Of a stretch of 64,000 nt of DNA, positions 1 to 11,215 are shown one piece after another. Made by a program: the position numbers and the translations under genes. Each line of letters starts with the position of its first letter. Position 1 is the stretch's first letter. Under the pieces are notes generated by a model. It worked only from the letters and a program-made list of their open reading frames with translations, was not told the origin of the DNA and did not search any database. The stretch comes from Larix kaempferi (Eukaryota; Streptophyta; Pinopsida; Pinales; Pinaceae), in NCBI GenBank assembly GCA_027924585.1, contig BSBM01000592.1:4818001-4882000 (forward strand), given 5' to 3'.

Positions 1-98
1 ATTTTACTAGACACTTTTGGTCAATACAAGCAAGCAACAATTGTTCTACTTGAGATTTTTAGTGGGGAAAAATCGTCTCGCCCTACATAAGTCATCCT

Positions 99-840
99 TG
101 TAGAATTTGAGCATTTAGATTAAGATAATGAATAAGATAGCAATATTCTGAAAGAGATCAACAATCTAACAAATGTATGCAATAAATGTGCTAAACATTA
201 ATCATTACACAAAAGAGAAGTCAATAACAAGAGAGAATGTTTACATTGAAATTCAATGAATGAAGTGAAAGGAAATAAATAGGCAAGGCAATTCAAATAG
301 GTTAGGAGGCCATTTGAATTGCTCATGCAATGCATGAGATGCTAGTGAAACTTAACTAGAACCAAAGACCCTTAGTTATCCATGCATACTCTCCAAAATT
401 AGTTAAACTGACTCATGACTTTCTAAACACTAGTTCTAGCTGAATGAGGCACATGCAACTGAGTGAATGCAAATGTATGAGGAGCAAATCCCTAAAAACA
501 TTTAGGAGGGTGCTACTGTCTCATAATAGCTAAAAAAAGGTGCATGGAGTCCCTGAATAGTGGAGTAAAATCCCTAGATTCACTCCACAACTCTAAATTG
601 CAATGTGAAACCCTAAAATCAAGGAGAATAAGCCCTAATTGAATGAATTTGCCCTCATATGCCAAAATAGACTTAGGAGTTCAAAAAATAGGAATCTAAG
701 CCCTTAGGAGCTTTGAAGAAACTCCAGGGTGACTCAAGAGGCTAAATTGAATGGGATTTGGCCTAGTAGACTTATGAAGTCATAGCCTAAATCCCTAGGT
801 AGGAGATTGAAACTATAGAGAGGGTTATTATGCTCTAACA
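99..840 (-). repeat. 3' LTR of the short element
   Basis: This 742-bp LTR starts TG and ends CA in the plus reading. Its first 185 bp align with 1666-1850, with small indels. The candidate left target duplication is ATCCT at 94-98, but its partner cannot be checked because the other LTR is truncated. Confidence 0.6.
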
Positions 841-1250
841 CCCCCATAAGCCGAACTAGGTCAAATAAATGGAAAAAAATGGGTCCCGACAATTTGCAAC
901 CATGTTAGGTACCCATGTACAGAAGATTTTCTAAAACTGAGTAAGAGGGAAAAACCACATGGGACCCCCCCATAAAAGACAATGTACATGAGAAGGCTAA
1001 GGTACCTACTTAGAAGGAGCCTTCAATTTTGAGGCAATTTGTAGCTTGATGAACTGCTTCTCGATGAAAGACTTTGCAAAGATCCTTGCAAAATTTTGTG
1101 AATTCCTCCTCTTGAAGTGTATGTGAGCCCATTCACAAGATCCAATCACTTTGAAGTGCTTGAATGATGGTTCTTAACCACTCCTTGCTTCAAATGGAGG
1201 AAACACCTCAAAGATTTTGTGCAGAACTTGGTGAATCGTAGGAGGAAAAG

Positions 1251-1590
1251 CTGTAGATCCGGAGTATGAAGAGACATTCTGGATGTCTTCTTCAATGAGA
1301 ACCCAATTCGAGACAAGTTCTCCTGTAGATACGAGTATGAAGAGATATTTTGGAGGTTTTCTTCAATGGGAACCTGATTTGCGACAAGTTCTCCAATGGA
1401 TAGTAGAAAATTGTTGATTGCTTATTCTTCTGGGCCTATTAAAGGGTCTTCCTTAGCAGAGAGGTGGATCAGGGATGTGTATATGTCCTCGTAGTCCATA
1501 TGTTGAGAATATTTTGGGGCCTATTTCATCCTCTCAATGGATGTGAATATGTCCTCGTAGGGCACATATTGTGAAGCTTCTAGGGCCTCC
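1251..1590. repeat. Two short tandem duplications inside the short LTR element
   Basis: A 72-bp unit starting CTGTAGAT is repeated at 1251 and 1323. A 66-bp unit starting GGATGTG is repeated at 1473 and 1539. Both lie in the non-coding internal region and both are diverged. Confidence 0.6.
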
Positions 1591-1645
1591 TTCAAACTTC
1601 AATAGGATTGGATCCCTGTAAAACTTATATACCAACTATTTAGCA

Positions 1646-1665
1646 CCCCTACAACTCTGTTACCA
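1646..1665 (-). other. Primer-binding site of the short LTR element
   Basis: The minus strand reads TGGTAACAGAG and directly abuts the LTR end at 1666. It matches the usual plant initiator-Met site TGGTATCAGAGC at 10 of 12 positions. Confidence 0.55.
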
Positions 1666-1850
1666 TGTAGAATTTGAGCATATAGATATACATACTAAAT
1701 AAGATAGCAATACTATGAAATAGATCAACAATCTAATAAGTTTATGCAATAAATGTGTTAAACATTAATAATTACACAAAAGAGAGAAGTCAATAACAAG
1801 AGAGAATCTTGTATTACATTGATCTTGAATGAATGAAGTGAAGGGAAATA

Positions 1851-2830
1851 TGTTGGAATCGATTTAATACTGAGAGGGGGGGTGAATCAATGTTATTGCA
1901 GTTATCAACATTTTTTTATCTTCTTTAACATATTTGTCTTAAATTAATCTTGATCTTTAGTTATCCATCCAATATAAACAAAATCATTCATCCATATATG
2001 CACCAACACAAAGAACAAGGAACACATAGGATTTTGACGTGGAAACTCAATTGGGAGAAAACCACATAATGCTCTTTTGTAATGAAAATAAAACATTCAA
2101 GGAAGCACCAACTTCCTGTATTTACCAGCACCAACTGGAAGGAGGCATCGACCCCCTGGTTTTACAGGCATCGATCTGAAGGAAGCACCAACTCCCTGTG
2201 TTCTCTAGCACCAACTGGAAGGAGGATACAACCTCCTGCTCCTTGCCTCGTCATGTTGCCCAGATATCCAATATAATATTTTGACTTATTGAACTTCCAA
2301 CTTGCGCACACTTTTGATCTTCTGATATTAGTTTTGCTGTGTGCTTCCTTCATATGTAGATGATTCACTATCACTGTGCTGCATACATCACTTGACTTCT
2401 CATTCCACTCAATTCTACACTTCTGTCGATGTCTTACTTCATGTATTGTGTGCTGCTGATCCTATAATCTGCGCTAAGGTATACTCTGCCGATCTGCTAC
2501 TGCACAACTGCACTCATCAACTGATACTGTTCTTTTAATTGATATCTTGATGTTCTGAGATAATGTACCAGTAACAAATGGAACGACGCATTTACTTTGA
2601 TGTGTCCATTCTCTTTAAGTACCCCAATCTTTTAGACAATCTGCGACATATTGTGCATCAAGTGATTCATTTTTTTGGTTTAACGCACTTGTCTCGGATC
2701 ATCCTCATCATGGCGCGCTTATTGGATCCTACTGTTGCTCTATTATTGCGCATCAGATGTGTTAACAATCAAATTAAAACCCTTAACAAAGTGAAAGGTA
2801 GAAGCACATTTTACTATGCGCCCGCAACAT
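1851..2830 (+). repeat. LTR-like sequence with internal tandem repeats
   Basis: It begins TGTTGGAATCGATT, a typical LTR-like start, at the exact point where the neighbouring LTR copy stops. At 2098-2236 a module of about 40-45 bp (AGCACCAACT.. GGAAGGAGG) repeats about three times. I could not locate the right end or a partner copy, so the right boundary is a guess. The small open frames inside are not convincing genes. Confidence 0.35.
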
Positions 2831-4740
2831 GAAGACAGAAGACAAGTACATAAGAGAACAATATCCTCTCTTATCTAATCACTACTTCCATGATCGGAAT
2901 GATTGAGTGAAAAAAGAAGGATCTCAAAGAGACATGGTTCAATGATTGAACTGCTCAAATCTAGTCTCCACCAGTCAATAGTGAAAAGAAGTGCATAAGA
3001 TTGCATTAATTGTACTTAAGAATGCCGAGGTTATGATAAAAGCCTGAAAATACTATGGAAAGTGGGTTTTTGGGTTAAAAGAATAAAAAATCAAGAAAAG
3101 AGATGATCCCACATTGAAAGATGAAACTTGAGATCCTATTTCCCAATACTATAAAACAAAGGCATTTGGGGCATGGTAAGGGAGGAAAAAGGTGAAAGCA
3201 AAGGCATGCTGGGAAGATTTGGAGGTTGAAAAGCTCATCTTCATCAAAATCAAGGATGGAGAAGGATGGCTCAAAGCAAGGGAGGATGGATGCATCTCAA
3301 GCACTATTGTAAGTAAGTATTTTTCTTCCTTGGCATAATATGAAGCAATTCAATTTCCCTTCTATTCATGAGTTTAAAGTTTTTTTTCCAAGTTTGATTT
3401 GAATTCTAAATGGTTAAATATATTAGGAAATGTTAGATAATTGTGGATTTCTGACAATGAACCTCACCTATTCATAGTAAGATAATTGTTTAATGTAGAT
3501 TCATCCCTACCTTAAATGCTATTATCAGATTGGCGACTATACTGCTTGATTTAATTTGAAAATTTCTTCAATATTTTGGTGTTTCAATCTTTCAGATCTG
3601 CTTAAAGCTTTCCTCAAAACTCTTAAAGAACCTATGTTCCAGGTTTAAAAGCTCAAAATTGGCCTTAATCAGCTCCTAAACACCCAAAAATCTTGATAAA
3701 AGAGCTCAGATCTATGGTTATCTTGATTTGCAGGGTCGATGCACCCTATATGTGCATACAGAGTGTTGAAGGGCCATCAACTCACCTTACAGACTAGCAA
3801 GGAGCATCACCAGCACACTATGCCTGTATGTAAGGTGCGTTGATCCCCCAACAACGCTATGCTCTGTTCCTGAGGGTGCGTCGACCGATTTTTTGAGTTT
3901 TTGAAGTTTGGTTCTTCATCCTTGCCTTCGTTTTTGTGATTCTTTCTTCTTGGAAGGCTGGTGAATCCCTTAGATTATAGTTTAGACCTCACTTGAACCC
4001 TCTTTAGCTACATATTTGTGAGATTTTTAAATATCTTTAAAGCTTTCTTGATTCAAATTTGCAAAAATTGCTAGAACTAGCTTTGAGATTTCACTTTTTA
4101 GGGCCACATTTAGGCTTCATTTTTGTACTTGTAGACCTAAACCTTGATTTAAAGACATGTTAGGGAGATTTCACCACTAATTAGGAAAAATTTGAGAGGA
4201 TTTGGTTTGAGATCTTTAAATTTGTAGTTTCCCTCCAAAATCCTTTAAAGATGGCCTACATTAACATTTTTTTATATTTTTTCTTACAATTTGTGGTAGA
4301 TCCAATTGCTTAAGGTCATATTTTGCTGTTTGATCCCTGATTGGATAGGATTAGGTTTGATCCTTAAAGAATTTTGATTCTTTTCATAGTTTGCAAATAG
4401 TGAAAATTGAAAAAAAAACATAAATATTTGTTTAAAGAACCTTAAGGCCCTTTAATTTTTTACTCTCATACACTTGCTTATTTGAAGAATAAAACCAAAT
4501 CTCAGTTATGACATATGAAAAGATTACTTGAACACATTTCACAAAGATATTTGCATTAAAAAACAAAAAAAATTGAACATTACACTTTGAAATATTTTGA
4601 AAACAATTACCCTCCAAAACCGAAAACAAGCTTTAATTAGTCAAATTTTGTTTTGAATCTACAGTATTTTCATTATTCTCATGCACAATTAGAGAAAGTT
4701 GTAGCTTTAGATCTCAATTTTCTTGTGATAAGTTGTGTCT
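2831..4740. other. No gene seen; possible LTR/leader sequence
   Basis: This is AT-rich sequence without coding sense. A TATA-like ACTATAAAACAAAGG at about 3149 could be an LTR promoter. If the gypsy element to the right has a very long 5' LTR, part of this stretch may belong to it. I found no second copy in the window to prove that. Confidence 0.3.
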
Positions 4741-4742
4741 GA

Positions 4743-5010
4743 GCCACCGTATCCTCTTCACTTGGGATTTCGAGCGAGCTTGTGAATGAGAAAGTGGATC
4801 TCATGTGTAATAGTGTAGATTTCAATTTTCACATACAGTTCTCGAGCTACAGTATCCTCTTGACTTAGGATTTCGAACGATCTTACGAGAAAGTAAATCC
4901 CAAGTGTAATAATTTAATTCATAAGTAGTCAAAAGGGATCTGCGTATCCTCTTTGCTTTCACTTTTGAGTGGCCTTGCAAACGAGAAACAGAGATCCTCC
5001 GTGTAATAGA
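4743..5010 (+). repeat. Degenerate tandem repeat, about 3 units
   Basis: The phrase GTATCCTCTT..CTT..GGATTTCGA.. followed by GAGAAA and GTGTAATA recurs at about 4748, 4851 and 4940, with a spacing of roughly 90-110 bp. It lies upstream of the gypsy gag, perhaps in its 5' LTR. Confidence 0.5.
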
Positions 5011-6069
5011 ATTAGATTCAGTTTCAATGATATATTTGTTTGGTTTACATTGATTTTTGAAATCAGTTATTATCCATATTTTAGAAGAACTGTTCCTAAA
5101 TATAAAAAATCTACCAAAACTTTTTGCATGTTTGAAAGATACGCATGAACCTCTACCCTTTCATTAGTTTAGAACATTTATCAAATTGAAAGGTAGACTA
5201 GTGATCATATTGCATTGTTTGGTTCATATTTTTCGAGTCAACACACCACCAGTTTCACTTCCACTCCTAAAACTAAGCAAACTACCATTAAAATTTGAAA
5301 CTAACTAACATTTGATTTTCATATTTCCAACAATAATAGGTTAATTCCCTGGATTAGGTTTGGAGAGCTAACACTCCTGGGCTACAAATTTTTTGAAACT
5401 AGCATTGATTATTGAGAGTTTAAATCCATTAGTAGCAAAAAACACTTTTCGAAAAAGCGCATCTAACACATGCGTAAAAAACGAGGTCAATATAGACAAG
5501 TAAGGGTGGTACCCCCCCTTAGTGGGACATGAGCTCATCAAGGAATTCTGTGTAAGTGACAAGTCCTTGGGGTGACATCACATTTCTAAAATACCTGGTT
5601 ATGAGAGTTGTCCTAGACTTACAACTGTTCCACCCGGTCGTCGATTGTGAAGTGGTAACCTTAGTTTCTATTCCTAGGATATCACATACGCTATTGTGAG
5701 TGGGGAACACTTGCAGTACATGAGATAGACTTTGAAGCTTTTACTCCTTGGGAGGGTGATTGGTCAAGAACCAATACTTTCACCCTTGGTGATTAAAGTT
5801 TATTGTAACTGTTTCTCATACCTTCGATTTTAGTAATTGTTTGAGGCTTGATATCCCTCAACAACTACTAGTTTCAGAAGGCCCTCTAATCCAAATTTTC
5901 ACTGAGCTTCGGTTCTTTGGGAAAGTAGACTGCTTGCTTGGTTTCATAGGACTTTTTACTGTGTGGACACTTTTTCCTTTTTTGAGTCTAGAGTGCCTTA
6001 GGATTGATTGATTCTGTTTGTGATTAAGAATATCATTTCAAACACATCCTTTTATCAAATTATTCAAAG
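5011..6069 (+). other. Non-coding sequence upstream of the gypsy element; possible LTR end
   Basis: No gene is seen. If the primer-binding site at 6070 is real, the 5' LTR would end with TTATTCA at 6066. Confidence 0.3.
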
Positions 6070-6087
6070 TGGCTACTCTCACGATCC
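6070..6087 (+). other. Candidate primer-binding site of the gypsy element
   Basis: TGGCTACTCTCACGATCC resembles the TGGCGACTC-type sites used by large plant Ty3/gypsy elements of the Tat/Ogre group. It lies about 270 bp upstream of the gag frame, as expected. No second LTR was found, so it is only a candidate. Confidence 0.35.
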
Positions 6088-7203
6088 TTCAATCATGACG
6101 GCAGCGAGGTGAGTCACTAGAAAGTGAAGACCTCGCTACATTGCGGAGACGGATTCAAAAGATCCAACCTTGTGAATTGGAAACTGAAAAACTACTTGAT
6201 TCAATTAACAACAATAGAGAATACAATATCAAACAAAGACTGAAAATTCACCTAACGAAGAAAACATAGACATTGTTGATAACCTTGCTCCATTTTAAAT
6301 TGAAACACAAGAGAACAACACAACTACTCACGTAAACCCACATTTGGAAAATATTTCAGGCCCAGTGATACTTCACATTAGTGAGTCATTGGATTACATC
6401 AATCCTCTTTTCAGTTATTGGACTAATATGCAAAATTCAACATTTGACCCTATGGCTTCATTAGGAGCGCAAGGGACTACATCATCACAACCTCAAACAA
6501 TTGCTGGAGATAGCAATATTTTCAATTTGGCCTCTACATCAATCCCAACAGTTAGTATACCTATTATTAGCATAAGTTCAACCAACACTTCAGTGCCATT
6601 TGGTACAGTTTGGGGTTCCAATCCCGGAAGTACATCCACTTCATCTACAGGGATCCCTACTGGAGGGTGTGCCTTACCAAATATGGGTTTTCCATATGGT
6701 TTGGCTAATCAAGGTCAAAATAGTCAAGGAATAAACCAAAATCCGCTTGGTATACCTAACATTTTTCCAAGTTCTACTTCCGGGGGAAACCCTTCACCAT
6801 GGAATGTTAATATTCGTGGCGGAACTAATGGACCATGGAACAATAATGCCAATTGGGGTTATGCTCCACAGGTTAGTGGAAATTCCTCGGGAAGTCATCC
6901 CCCAAATTTTTCTAGCACAAATCCCGGGGGTAATCACATGTCCCCAACAGGTAGCACAACGAGAGGCAATCCACCTATCAAACCTATTCCACAATGGAGT
7001 GGGCAAGTTTCAAGAAGTAACCAATATTCTTGAGCACCACCCCCACAAGGGGGAAATCAACCTTGGAATGCTTATCAAAACCAAAGAAACAATCAATGGA
7101 GTGGTCAGATTCCGATAAGTAACCAATCTTATTGGGCCCACCTCCGTAAGGGGGAAATCCACCCATTAATCCTATACTGCAATGTAATGGTCATGTTCCA
7201 CCA

Positions 7204-7267
7204 TGTTAAGATCCTAGTGGGCGGCCTTCACTAACATCTCGAGGTTTTGGTGTAATGGTTCGTATCA
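7204..7267 (+). repeat. Left LTR of the miniature element
   Basis: 64 bp, TGTTAAGATCC.. to ..TTCGTATCA, identical to 7420-7483. Confidence 0.93.
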
Positions 7268-7269
7268 TT

Positions 7270-7281
7270 TGGTATTAGAGC
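7270..7281 (+). other. Primer-binding site of the miniature element
   Basis: TGGTATTAGAGC, one change from TGGTATCAGAGC, complementary to the 3' end of initiator Met tRNA. It lies two bases from the left LTR. Confidence 0.88.
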
Positions 7282-7419
7282 CTCCACCCAGGTTCAACTC
7301 ACAGAGCGGGTGGAAACATCGGCATTGCAATGTTCGCCCAAGGCTCGTACAGCTCAAAGGGGACACCACCGTATGGGCGCACATCCAGCCCAGAGTTTGG
7401 ACTGCGGAGCGTGGTGGGA

Positions 7420-7483
7420 TGTTAAGATCCTAGTGGGCGGCCTTCACTAACATCTCGAGGTTTTGGTGTAATGGTTCGTATCA
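7420..7483 (+). repeat. Right LTR of the miniature element
   Basis: 64 bp, identical to the left copy and followed by the target duplication CACCA at 7484-7488. Confidence 0.93.
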
Positions 7484-8640
7484 CACCAAGTAACCAATAT
7501 TATTGGAACATACCTCCAAAAGGGATAAATCCACTCATTAATCCTATCCTACAATGGAATGGTCATGTCCCACCAAGTAACCAATCTTATGGGAACATAC
7601 CTCCACAAGTGGGAAATCTGGGAAATCCATACATGTATCCTGTTCCACAATGGAATGGACAACATTCAAGAAGTAACCAATATTTTTGGATGCAATCTCC
7701 GCAAGCAGGTAATACTTCTTGGAATGCTTTTCAAGCCCAAGGACAACAACAATGGATCCATCAAGCTTCACTCACATATCAAACGTTTGCTACGGCACCA
7801 ATGAAATCACCATTTCTAGCCACATTGAATCTACCATATTTATCCTGGCTGACTAATGATCATGTTCTACATTTGAATGGATGGACAACCATACCAACTA
7901 AAATACCCTCAGACATAACCAAGTTTGATGGAAAAACAGGGGAAGATCCATCAAATCATGTGATGACATTCCATTTGTGGTGCTCATCCAATTTCCTAGT
8001 TGATGATAGTGTTAAGTTAAGGTTGTTTCAACGGACCCTAATGGGAACTGCTGGGAAATGGTACACTGAGTTTCCCCGCAAGAAATTCACACAATTTTCA
8101 TCTTTAGCTATGGTCTTTCTAACACATTTTCAATTACTTATCCGCTATGAGACGGGAACATAACTTTTAACTTCACTTAGGAAATTCACTTCTACTCACA
8201 TATCAGATCATATCCACGAATGGAGGAGGCGCCGAAGGATTATAAAAGCTGAAATCCCTGATCAATTCTTAGCAGATTGGTTCATAAAATCACTATTACC
8301 TACTCTTGCCAAATATGTATCCATGACCGAAGAACAACTCATTCAGAGTGCTCAACAGATGGATTTGATATATTCCCAATCGAGCACACTTTATGATTTA
8401 ATACCTTATGTTGTAAGACCTGGGTTTGATCCATCTAGGCCACCAAAAGGACCTCATACTGATGGTGTGATTGGATCCATGAACCAACTTGAACATATTA
8501 CCCAAAAATTGGGACAAATGCCGGTTTAGACTTCGCAACCCACAGCTGGCCAGGAAACACAACAATCCATAACTCCCACCCAAACTTCTGAAATACTTAC
8601 GGTTCAAACTGCGGACCCAAAAGGAAAAAATAAGAAACGG

Positions 8641-9350
8641 AAGAAGAATCCCAATGCTAATTCTAGTACATGAGATGCACCTAAGGTGCATAATCCTACT
8701 GGAGGCAATCAGGAAAATTGGAAAAACAAATACCCTTTCAAAATTTTCCAAGGGGATCATCCTACGCACCTTTGTCCTCATATGGATGATATTCATCGAA
8801 TGTTGGCACAACGAGGAGGGAAAAAAAAACCTGCCATCCTAACTCAATCTTTCCCCCAACAACAACAGATGGTTTCTGCGATGTCAATACCTCCACTAGG
8901 AGGAAACTAGGAAAACCCCCCACAAGGGGGAAATCCACCCAATGCTAATATCTTCACGATTGGTGAACATGAAATAAACATTCAAACAAGGGCTCGTTCT
9001 TATGACATACCTTCAAAATATGCAGAAACAACTGGATCTCAACCTACTGGTTCTCTAACCATTGAGAATCCAACCATAGACATAGTACCTCGACCTCCAA
9101 AAGGGGTTTTCCATAGAACAACACACAATCCTAACGCGCGAGCTGCTCAAAACTACAATGTGGTTGAATACTTAGCTCAAGATCCTTGTGCAATGTTCGC
9201 CTTGGAAGTATTGCAAATTTGTCCTGCTCAATGAAAGGAAAGTTATTGTCTACTATCGGTGCTATCGATCCATTTGACAAAAAATTGATAACTTTTGACT
9301 TAGAACAATCCACATGTAGGCTTCCATCACAAATCACATTTTAGATCAAA
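8641..9350 (+). other. gypsy gag-to-protease region, coding traces only
   Basis: Proline- and Asn-rich coding traces (PPQGGNPPNAN near 8920, then TRARSYDIPSKYAETTG) continue from gag towards protease in shifting frames. There is no independent gene. Confidence 0.5.
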
Positions 9351-9656
9351 GTGACTTCACATGGTAAGAAAATTTTTCGAACCGTTGTGGATGAAGGAGA
9401 CTCAACTTGTGTCATGTCACTAGCATGTTGGAAAGCTTTGGGATCACCCACCCTAGTACCATCCCATACAATACTCAAAGCATTTGATGGTCATTCATTC
9501 CCACCTCATGGACTTATCATCACTTTCCCAGTTGAACTAGGAGGTAAAACAGTTCAAGTGAACGTTGAGGTAGTGGACGCGCCCATAGATTACAATTTTA
9601 TATTGGGACGTAGTTCGATACATAAGATGACGGTTGTAGTGTCTTCAGTATTCTGA
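9351..9656 (+). pseudogene. gypsy aspartic protease (retropepsin-like) fragment
   Basis: About 100 residues fit a retropepsin-like fold. VVDEGDSTCVMS stands where the catalytic D-S/T-G-A-S loop should be. It is followed by LKAFDG, a hydrophobic flap region, and the closing YNFILGRSSIHKM (usually I-L-G-R). The catalytic loop reads D-E-G-D-S rather than the usual D-x-G-A-S, so the active site looks altered. In the intact element this enzyme would cut the Gag-Pol polyprotein. It sits in a different frame from the gag core at 7471-8529, a sign of frameshift decay. The start used is simply the first Met; the real polyprotein runs through. Confidence 0.75.
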
Positions 9657-10480
9657 GTTATTCGGTTCCCACACCAAGGGAAGATTGTCACGATCGATCA
9701 ACTAGACTACTGCACACCTGAAACTGGTCTCCACTCGAATGTACCTTTTGTAGGGGATTCGAAAAACAGTGATTCAAGATATTGGGGTAGGAATGTTCAA
9801 AGATTCATCCCTCATGGTAAATTTTGCGATTCCACCACCGGTATTGACCCCTAGCAATGCTCCAATTTTCACTATTACATCAGAAGTATACTTTCCATTA
9901 ATTTTTTTTCTAAGTCCATGCCAAAAGTTGGCTCCACCTTATCGGAGGGAGCCTCCAAGAAGGAAATATTATTTGAAAAGAGTAATGGAAATATACCAAC
10001 TTCTATGCAATATAATGAAATAGAGAGTAGTGTTCCCCTTTCCATTGTAGAGATTTCTTATCAAGCTATTCAAATGGCTTCGATAGATTCAGATCAAAAT
10101 CCTTCCCATATGGAGGAATATGATTCTTACATTTCACCCGTATGGGCCATCAACGCTCCTAGTACTCATGACATCCTGGATCAGGCTTTTTCATCAGATA
10201 AATCCATCCTTGAAGTCATGAATATATCTGAACGACCTTGGGAAGATATGCATCATAGATGCTCATTTCTTCCAAAGATAGATTCATTAGAGGTCAAACC
10301 CAAATTTTTTACCTCGACGATGACATGGAAAAATACCAATGCCCTGTCCAAACACACAATGTGAGTTCGGAAGGAAATTTGGAAAATATTTCGAAAACCA
10401 TCCCAATTGGTATATTCATTAAGCCTAGCATCATTGAAAACATCAATATAGGTGTGGATTGATCTCCATAATAAATCATA
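9657..10480 (+). other. gypsy protease-RT linker, decayed
   Basis: Open stretches at 9769-10023 and 9918-10364 carry Ser/Pro-rich linker-like protein (for example ISERPWEDMHHRCSFLP) with no domain I recognise. The position between protease and RT fits the long linker of Tat-type elements. Confidence 0.45.
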
Positions 10481-10489
10481 CAGTACACT

Positions 10490-11211
10490 ACTCTATTCAA
10501 AGAGTTTCACGATGTATTCATTTGGTCTTACGAAGAAATGTCGGCCATCGATCCCAACATAGTTGAACATGAGATAAAAACCTATGATAATGTTAAACCA
10601 GTGTGACAGAAGCTATGTCCGGTCAATCCTAATAAATCAACTTCCATCAAAGCAGAAGTTGAAAAACTTTTGAAAGTTGGATTCATCTATCCTGTTCCTT
10701 TAACTAAATGGGTATACAGATATGTTCCCGTTAAAAAAAAGCAAGGAACTATCCAGGTCTGTTCTGACTTTAGGGATCTAAATTTGGATTGTCCCAAATA
10801 CAACTATCCCAGACCCTTCATTGATTCGATTATAGATGAATGTGCCAGGAATGTAATCTTTTCATTTATGGATGGATTATGCGGCTACAACCAAATCCAG
10901 ATAAAAAGGAAGACCAACATAAAACAAATTTCATATTCCCTTGGGGCGATTTTGCATATCGGAAAATTCCATTTTGACTTAAAAACGTCGGGGCTACTTT
11001 TCAAAGAGCCATGTCATATGCATTTCATGACATTAAGAAAATCGTTGAGGTTTATCTTGATGACTTGGCAGCCAAATATAAAAGGAGAGCTGAACATAGT
11101 GCACATTTACGAGCCATCTTCATTCGATGTCGCAACTATAACATTAGGTTGAACCCACACAAATGCATGTTTTTTGGGGAATCTAGGAGATTACTTGGGT
11201 TCATAGTTTAA
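10490..11211 (+). pseudogene. gypsy reverse transcriptase fragment
   Basis: Conserved RT blocks are in order: DVFIWSYEEM and IDPNIVEHEI (N-terminal), KAEVEKLLKVGFIYPVPLTKW, QVCSDFRDLN, YPRPFIDSIIDECA, FSFMDGLCGYNQIQI, then VEVYLDDLA (the catalytic YxDD as YLDD) and RRLLGFIV. The block through GYNQIQI and the YLDD block are in different frames, so there are at least two compensating shifts between about 10,940 and 11,215, plus a stop near 10,602. RT copies element RNA into DNA in the cytoplasmic particle. This copy is dead. The wording of the motifs is close to large plant gypsy (Tat-like) polymerases. Confidence 0.88.
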
Positions 11212-11215
11212 AAAA

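Larger units (their letters stand above)
99..1850 (-). mobile_element. Short non-autonomous LTR element, 5' LTR truncated
   Basis: Two related copies of a sequence beginning TGTAGAATTTGAGC lie at 99 and 1666. The first runs to a CTCTAACA end at 840 and is followed by a C-run that is a polypurine tract on the minus strand (TTATGGGGG then TGTTAGAG). Just left of the second copy the minus strand reads TGGTAACAGAG, close to the initiator-Met primer-binding site. The element therefore reads right to left: 5' LTR (1666-1850, remainder lost), internal 841-1665, 3' LTR 99-840. The internal part is only about 825 bp and has no coding sense, so it is non-autonomous. At 1851 the 5' LTR copy is broken by an unrelated LTR-like sequence. 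I could not find the missing LTR remainder further right. Confidence 0.65.
7204..7483 (+). mobile_element. Miniature LTR retrotransposon (TRIM/SMART type), intact
   Basis: This 280-bp element has two 64-bp terminal direct repeats (7204-7267 and 7420-7483) that read identically by eye, each starting TG and ending CA. Two bases after the left repeat lies TGGTATTAGAGC (7270-7281), one mismatch from the initiator-Met primer-binding site. A purine-rich GGTGGGA precedes the right repeat. It is flanked by CACCA at 7199-7203 and 7484-7488. Removing it restores the local gag repeat (GTTCCACCAAGTAACCAAT, compare 7569). It encodes nothing and must be moved by proteins from another element. Identical repeats suggest recent insertion, but 64 bp is little to date from. 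Confidence 0.93.
6344..8640 (+). pseudogene. gypsy gag (broken)
   Basis: The N-terminal part (from 6344) is rich in Asn, Gly, Pro, Ser and Gln. It then shows a spaced repeat with the elements QWNG(H/Q), SNQ(Y/S) and PPQ-GN between about 6980 and 7750, repeated at least five times. The frame is stopped at 7031 and split by a 280-bp insertion at 7204-7483. The conserved gag core begins at about 7900 (FDGKTGEDPSNH) and includes LFQRTLMGTAGKWYTE. The frame stops at 8161 and continues in the same frame through 8529 (IPDQFLADWF, TEEQLIQSAQQM). Gag forms the particle that packages the element RNA. With the internal stops it cannot make a full protein. The gag end and a possible knuckle remnant (THLCPHMDD) lie at about 8690-8800 in another frame. 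Confidence 0.8.

Noticed and set aside
2578-2832. 84-residue plus frame
   Set aside because: No domain, in LTR-like sequence, no conserved context.
7204-7483. tRNA-derived SINE (A box TGGTGTAATGG and B box GGTTCAACTC)
   Set aside because: Terminal direct repeats, primer-binding site, purine tract and 5-bp duplication show an LTR element; the boxes are coincidental.
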